A stretch of DNA of 64,000 nt, taken from the NCBI GenBank assembly GCA_004154925.1, contig QJNS01000061.1, positions 287,196 to 351,195 on the forward strand, in the 5' to 3' direction. Source of the DNA: Monosporascus cannonballus. Lineage: Eukaryota; Ascomycota; Sordariomycetes; Xylariales. The position numbers and the translations under genes are program-made. The notes beneath the pieces were generated by a model. It had not been told where the DNA came from and did no database searches. It saw only the letters and a list, made by a program, of their open reading frames with translations. Within the stretch, counting starts at the first letter, position 1. Each line of letters starts with the position of its first letter. Of this stretch, positions 60,972 through 64,000 are shown in pieces.

Positions 60972-61134
60972 TTAGTTAGCTGGAAGGTACGAAACGTTTC
61001 TTATATACGGAAAGGCCTTATACTAATCGGCTTATATATATTCCGTGGCTAACCTATTTAGAGTTGTACGCGTGCGATAACATCTACAACTTAACGGAAT
61101 ATAAGAACATAACTGATATCTCTTATATTTGACA
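60972..61134 (-). repeat. Copia LTR fragment, inverted relative to H2
   Basis: About 163 bp, best seen in reverse complement (TGTCAAATATAAGAGATATC, then GTACAACTCTAAATAGG). It matches 34480-34640 in opposite orientation. It is the last recognisable repeat before normal-composition DNA. It is not the 3' LTR that H2 would need, so it belongs to another minus-strand copy or marks a rearrangement. Confidence 0.75.
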
Positions 61135-62403
61135 CAAGTTGATAATATTTATTATTATTGGGTCGTAATTAACCTTTTGCAAAACTCCCGTACTTAATAA
61201 CCGTGCCGTTTATGTTGCTGCAAAAAAAGCTTCCGTGTATTTAGCGACGGAACGTTAAATTCGCGCAGCAGAGAACTCCAAGCTCGTTATGGCAAGGAAG
61301 CCATCACCACTCTGTGATGGTGATTCCCAGATCTGGCTGTTCCCCTGGCTTTCTAGCGAAGCGTCAAGACGATATACTGATGAAGTCATTTTGAGATTCA
61401 GGTGATAATAACAACAGCTATAACCGAAATTCGAAGACGTCAGAGGCTAATAGCCGAGAGGGGTTGCTTTCGTAAGCAGCTTTAGAGCGCTAGGGGGTAC
61501 ATTGGGCGAAAACATGGATCTCTGGGCAAAATAGGTGGGGCGAAAATGTCACTTTCCCTTCATCTGCCGCGACACCGAACACACCCTTAACCCAATCCCG
61601 GTGGCACCGAAAGCCTCCTATATTTGCAAACACTAATACACTCTCCAGCTTTTCACGCAAGATCTTTGGGCTGTTCCTGTGTCCTGTTTCCTCTGCCTTT
61701 TGACCTTGTTTTGGGTCCCTGTTTCTGGTCTCAGGGCCCGAATCAGGGGCTTTAGAATCCGGTGCGGGGCTGGAGTCGAACGTCATCTGCCGGGAAACTG
61801 GGCTCGCGAAGTACCACAGCCGGGTTGATCTCCAGGCCCCACGTAGTGTACGGGAACATTTCCCGCTCCCGGAATCTGACCGGCTCGAGGCCAAAAAGTC
61901 CCCATGGCCTTTATGACTTGCGCTGTGTCATCTAGAGTGTCGCAAGTGTTGAACTATGGGACCTCAACTATCTTTGACTGCAGAAATGAATCTAGGCAGA
62001 CAAGATGGCGCTGGGATTGGGATGTAGCCCACCGCGTCCGCCCATCCGGTGTCAATGTTATGTTAGATGTTTCGCTAAGTAAAGCTGCGGTCCTCGGACA
62101 TGATAACGTTCTTCGCCTCACTACTTCTGGCAACTTAATAACAATATAACGGTGTAGGCTGAGAAGTCGACGTCTTGTTGGCAATAGCAAACTGTGTTTT
62201 ACTCGTTCTAGTGGCAGTGACAAGTGTAACCCAGACCGACTTAAATAAAAATTCCTACAAGCATGACACCTTTCTGACTTACAGTGGTCCCCTTCGACTC
62301 ATTTCTGCTGTATACGCCGTATCCAGTATGCTCCTGTTTGTTCTCTCATGACTATTTCCAATCTCTTTCGGGGTTCACCACGTGTGAGGAGTGCCTCCGA
62401 CGC
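61135..62403. other. Non-repeat intergenic DNA at the AT/GC boundary, no supported gene
   Basis: The AT-rich composition gives way to normal composition within about 150 bp. ORFs at 61490-61894 (minus, begins at TTG), 61904-62149 (plus) and 61954-62223 (minus) have no recognisable domain and overlap each other, so I do not call them. A small inverted repeat TCACCA/TGGTGA lies at about 61,303-61,324. The stretch includes the 3' side of the hydrolase gene. Confidence 0.6.
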
Positions 62404-63669
62404 TCACATCTTTAAAAGAATCGAGTTCTCGCCTCCCTGGTAGGCGCCCGCGTCAAGTGAATAATGCGCTCCGAACAGGTGCCCCCTACCCTCTTTACTG
62501 TAGAAAACGGAGTTCCTATCATAGCCCGAATCCTCGTCCGTCGCGACCCCAAGTCTGGCCACAAAATCTGACGTATGCGCAAAGTGCTCCGTAACGGCAG
62601 CAAATTCGCTCAGTTGACGTATCTTCTTCTCACTATCTACAGCCCGCCACTCGACACTCGGGTTCCCGAAGGTGAAAAGCCTCAGCCGCCTCTGCATATC
62701 CCTCCTCTCCTGCGAGTTTTCTGCAGTTTCCTGCACCAGCGTCTGTAACGCCAGTCGCAGGAGGAGGCACCCTTGGGAATGGGCAATGACAACCACGCTG
62801 TACGAGTCGCCGGCGTCGACAGCCCAGAGGGCCTGCCTGAGCTCGCCCTCGAGAGCCTCCTGAGCCCGCTTGCTGCTCTCGGTGCGCTGGATGAGGACGT
62901 TGGACTCATCTGCTACACCCCGCTCCCCGCAGCACTCGATGAAGTCCCAGAGGATGCCGTCGCTCCTGTTGTACACACCCGTGACTTGTCTCTTGAATCT
63001 GTCGCGGATCTTGTCACACGAGCGGCGGAACCAGACAACCTCGTTGGCGATGCCATTGATGAACAGCCACTTCTCGTTCGGCGGGGACGCGGCCAGTTTC
63101 GAGACGTAGAGCGGCGGTGGGGCTGTGCCGTCTTGGAAGTCGCTGCTTAGTCTGACGTTCATATCGATCCCGGCAAGGTCGCTCGGCAGCTCGCTGTCTC
63201 TGCCCATTCTGAGAACGGCGATGAGTGTCAGTGCGACGCGCTGTACCTGGTGGACAACGGCTTGTCGGTTCTCCTTCAACCGGAGATCCAACTCGTTGTA
63301 CTGGTTCTCAGCTCCATTGACTCCTTCATAGTCTGGTACGACGTTTCCTGGCTTGAACAAGTCGTAAATAAACCGGAATATATCGCCCAGATTGTTCAAG
63401 ATAAAACGCAGGGTGTCCTGGTTAATGCCATTGGTGAAGATGCCTCTCCAGATGAGGACCGCTCCGCTGAGGCTCTGCGTCATGGCCTCCAGGGAGCGCT
63501 GTAGCACCTCGAGTATTGTATCGACGACCGTCGCATTGCCTGCAGCAGTAAATATGTTTGTCGCGAATTTCAAGAGCTTATCTGCGTTGCGGCTGGTGAG
63601 TCCCGCCCCTAGCGCCGTCGTGGTACCGGTCACGACAGCTCGGGCTAGAAATCCGAATAGTTTAAACAT
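62404..63669 (-). CDS. Alpha/beta-hydrolase (lipase-like) protein, fungal, 421 aa
   Basis: The only intact host-type gene. The ATG at 63669-63667 has A at -3. The open frame extends 20 codons further up but without ATG. Residues 1-25 are hydrophobic (MFKLFGFLARAVVTGTTTAL), with no clear cleavage site, so a membrane anchor or organelle signal is possible. Residues 201-207 WLFINGI resemble the oxyanion-loop strand of the alpha/beta-hydrolase fold. Ser298 lies in IAHSQG, a G-x-S-x-G variant with Ala in the first position, as in many fungal lipase-like proteins. FTFGNP follows at 332-337. Asp368 (HTSDFV) and His397 or His402 (GHLFGAHYS) could complete the triad. The substrate is unknown. No introns or RIP stops are visible and composition is normal. 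A weak TATA-like CTATATTAGG lies about 105 bp upstream on the coding strand. Confidence 0.85.
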   Translation of the reverse strand: MFKLFGFLARAVVTGTTTALGAGLTSRNADKLLKFATNIFTAAGNATVVDTILEVLQRSLEAMTQSLSGAVLIWRGIFTNGINQDTLRFILNNLGDIFRFIYDLFKPGNVVPDYEGVNGAENQYNELDLRLKENRQAVVHQVQRVALTLIAVLRMGRDSELPSDLAGIDMNVRLSSDFQDGTAPPPLYVSKLAASPPNEKWLFINGIANEVVWFRRSCDKIRDRFKRQVTGVYNRSDGILWDFIECCGERGVADESNVLIQRTESSKRAQEALEGELRQALWAVDAGDSYSVVVIAHSQGCLLLRLALQTLVQETAENSQERRDMQRRLRLFTFGNPSVEWRAVDSEKKIRQLSEFAAVTEHFAHTSDFVARLGVATDEDSGYDRNSVFYSKEGRGHLFGAHYSLDAGAYQGGENSILLKM

Positions 63670-63911
63670 ATTGTCCGGGGTTCTGCTAGATGAGTGCAGG
63701 TTGACTATCAAGCTGGCACGTAGTAGCAAGAGAGGGAAGATATCTGGTCGTCTTTATGCTTATCGAAGGCCCTAATATAGGGAAGCCCAGGACCGGGGAA
63801 CATGCGTATGAGCTGTGCCTCGCATCACATGCCTGGTCTTGCTTTACTTTTCGTCTTGCACCATCCATTCAAAGCCCAGCTGCAAGTCGCATTAGTGTAA
63901 AGGCAATATTT

Positions 63912-63912
<1 letters not shown>
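63670..63912. other. Upstream region of the hydrolase gene
   Basis: About 240 bp of normal composition between the ATG and the poly-G run, so the promoter is probably incomplete in this window. No gene was seen; a 60-codon minus frame at 63686-63868 lacks support. Confidence 0.5.

Positions 63913-64000
<88 letters not shown>
63913..64000. repeat. 88-base poly-G run to the window end
   Basis: An uninterrupted G homopolymer starting after ATATTTC. It does not resemble telomere repeats (TTAGGG). Most likely an artefact of two-colour sequencing chemistry, polishing or gap filling, but a real G tract cannot be excluded from sequence alone. Confidence 0.95.

Noticed and set aside
61490..61894. 134-codon minus-strand frame in normal-composition DNA
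   Set aside because: It has no ATG at its start, low-complexity Ser/Asp/Pro-rich sequence, no known domain, and no clear splice partners. It could be part of a spliced gene but nothing supports it.
62391..63775. Several open frames (125, 127, 84, 81 codons and others) overlapping the hydrolase
   Set aside because: They are shadows of the long, well-composed minus-strand frame with recognisable hydrolase motifs.
63913..64000. Poly-G as a telomere end
   Set aside because: Fungal telomeres are short TTAGGG-like repeats; a pure G run does not fit.

Overview
This window comes from a filamentous ascomycete type of genome. About 61 kb of very AT-rich, gene-free DNA (positions 1 to about 61,130) is followed by about 2.8 kb of ordinary base composition holding one protein gene, and the last 88 bases are an unbroken run of G. 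The AT-rich part carries the mark of repeat-induced point mutation (RIP, C to T mainly at CpA). Retroelement reading frames can be followed for hundreds of codons, and their in-frame stops fall mostly where Gln, Trp or Arg codons (CAG/CAA, TGG, CGA) would be. Species cannot be fixed from the sequence alone.

Layout. The AT-rich block resolves into nested LTR retrotransposons, using matching LTR pairs, target-site duplications (TSDs) and unoccupied homologous sites elsewhere in the window. The oldest layer is two copies of a Ty1/copia element: H1 (minus strand, 1-3252 and 32586-34479) and H2 (plus strand, 34480-39412). H1 was invaded by Ty3/gypsy element A (3253-32580, TSD GTATA). A was in turn invaded by a small gag-only LTR element S (5777-7293), by gypsy element B (9543-16635, minus strand, TSD AAAAT) and by gypsy element C (17863-31550, TSD TCCAG/TTCAG). 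C was invaded by D (21458-28441, TSD AAAAT), an LTR-bounded element whose coding content I do not recognise. To the right, another gypsy family forms E-outer (39418-60966, minus strand, TSD GTATA). It contains a full copy of its own family, E-inner (46066-53435, TSD AATTT), and gypsy element F (53882-60858, TSD ATTTC), which sits inside E-outer's LTR.

A, B, C and F are chromodomain-bearing gypsy elements with gag, protease, reverse transcriptase (RT), RNase H, integrase and chromodomain. Each also carries a second reading frame on the opposite strand between the chromodomain and the 3' LTR. It encodes a putative Cys-rich cluster, a charged coiled-coil-like stretch and an acidic/aromatic tail ending in Arg-Gln-stop. 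It converges on the end of pol, and in A, C and F the two frames overlap tail to tail. This antisense ORF (AS-ORF) is the most interesting signal here: it is found in four differently placed copies and remains readable through RIP.

All retroelement genes are broken and none is expected to make a working protein. RT catalytic aspartates are changed to Asn in several copies. The only intact host-type gene is a minus-strand alpha/beta-hydrolase-like protein of 421 residues (62404-63669), about 1.3 kb beyond the repeat boundary. The terminal poly-G is probably an assembly or sequencing artefact.
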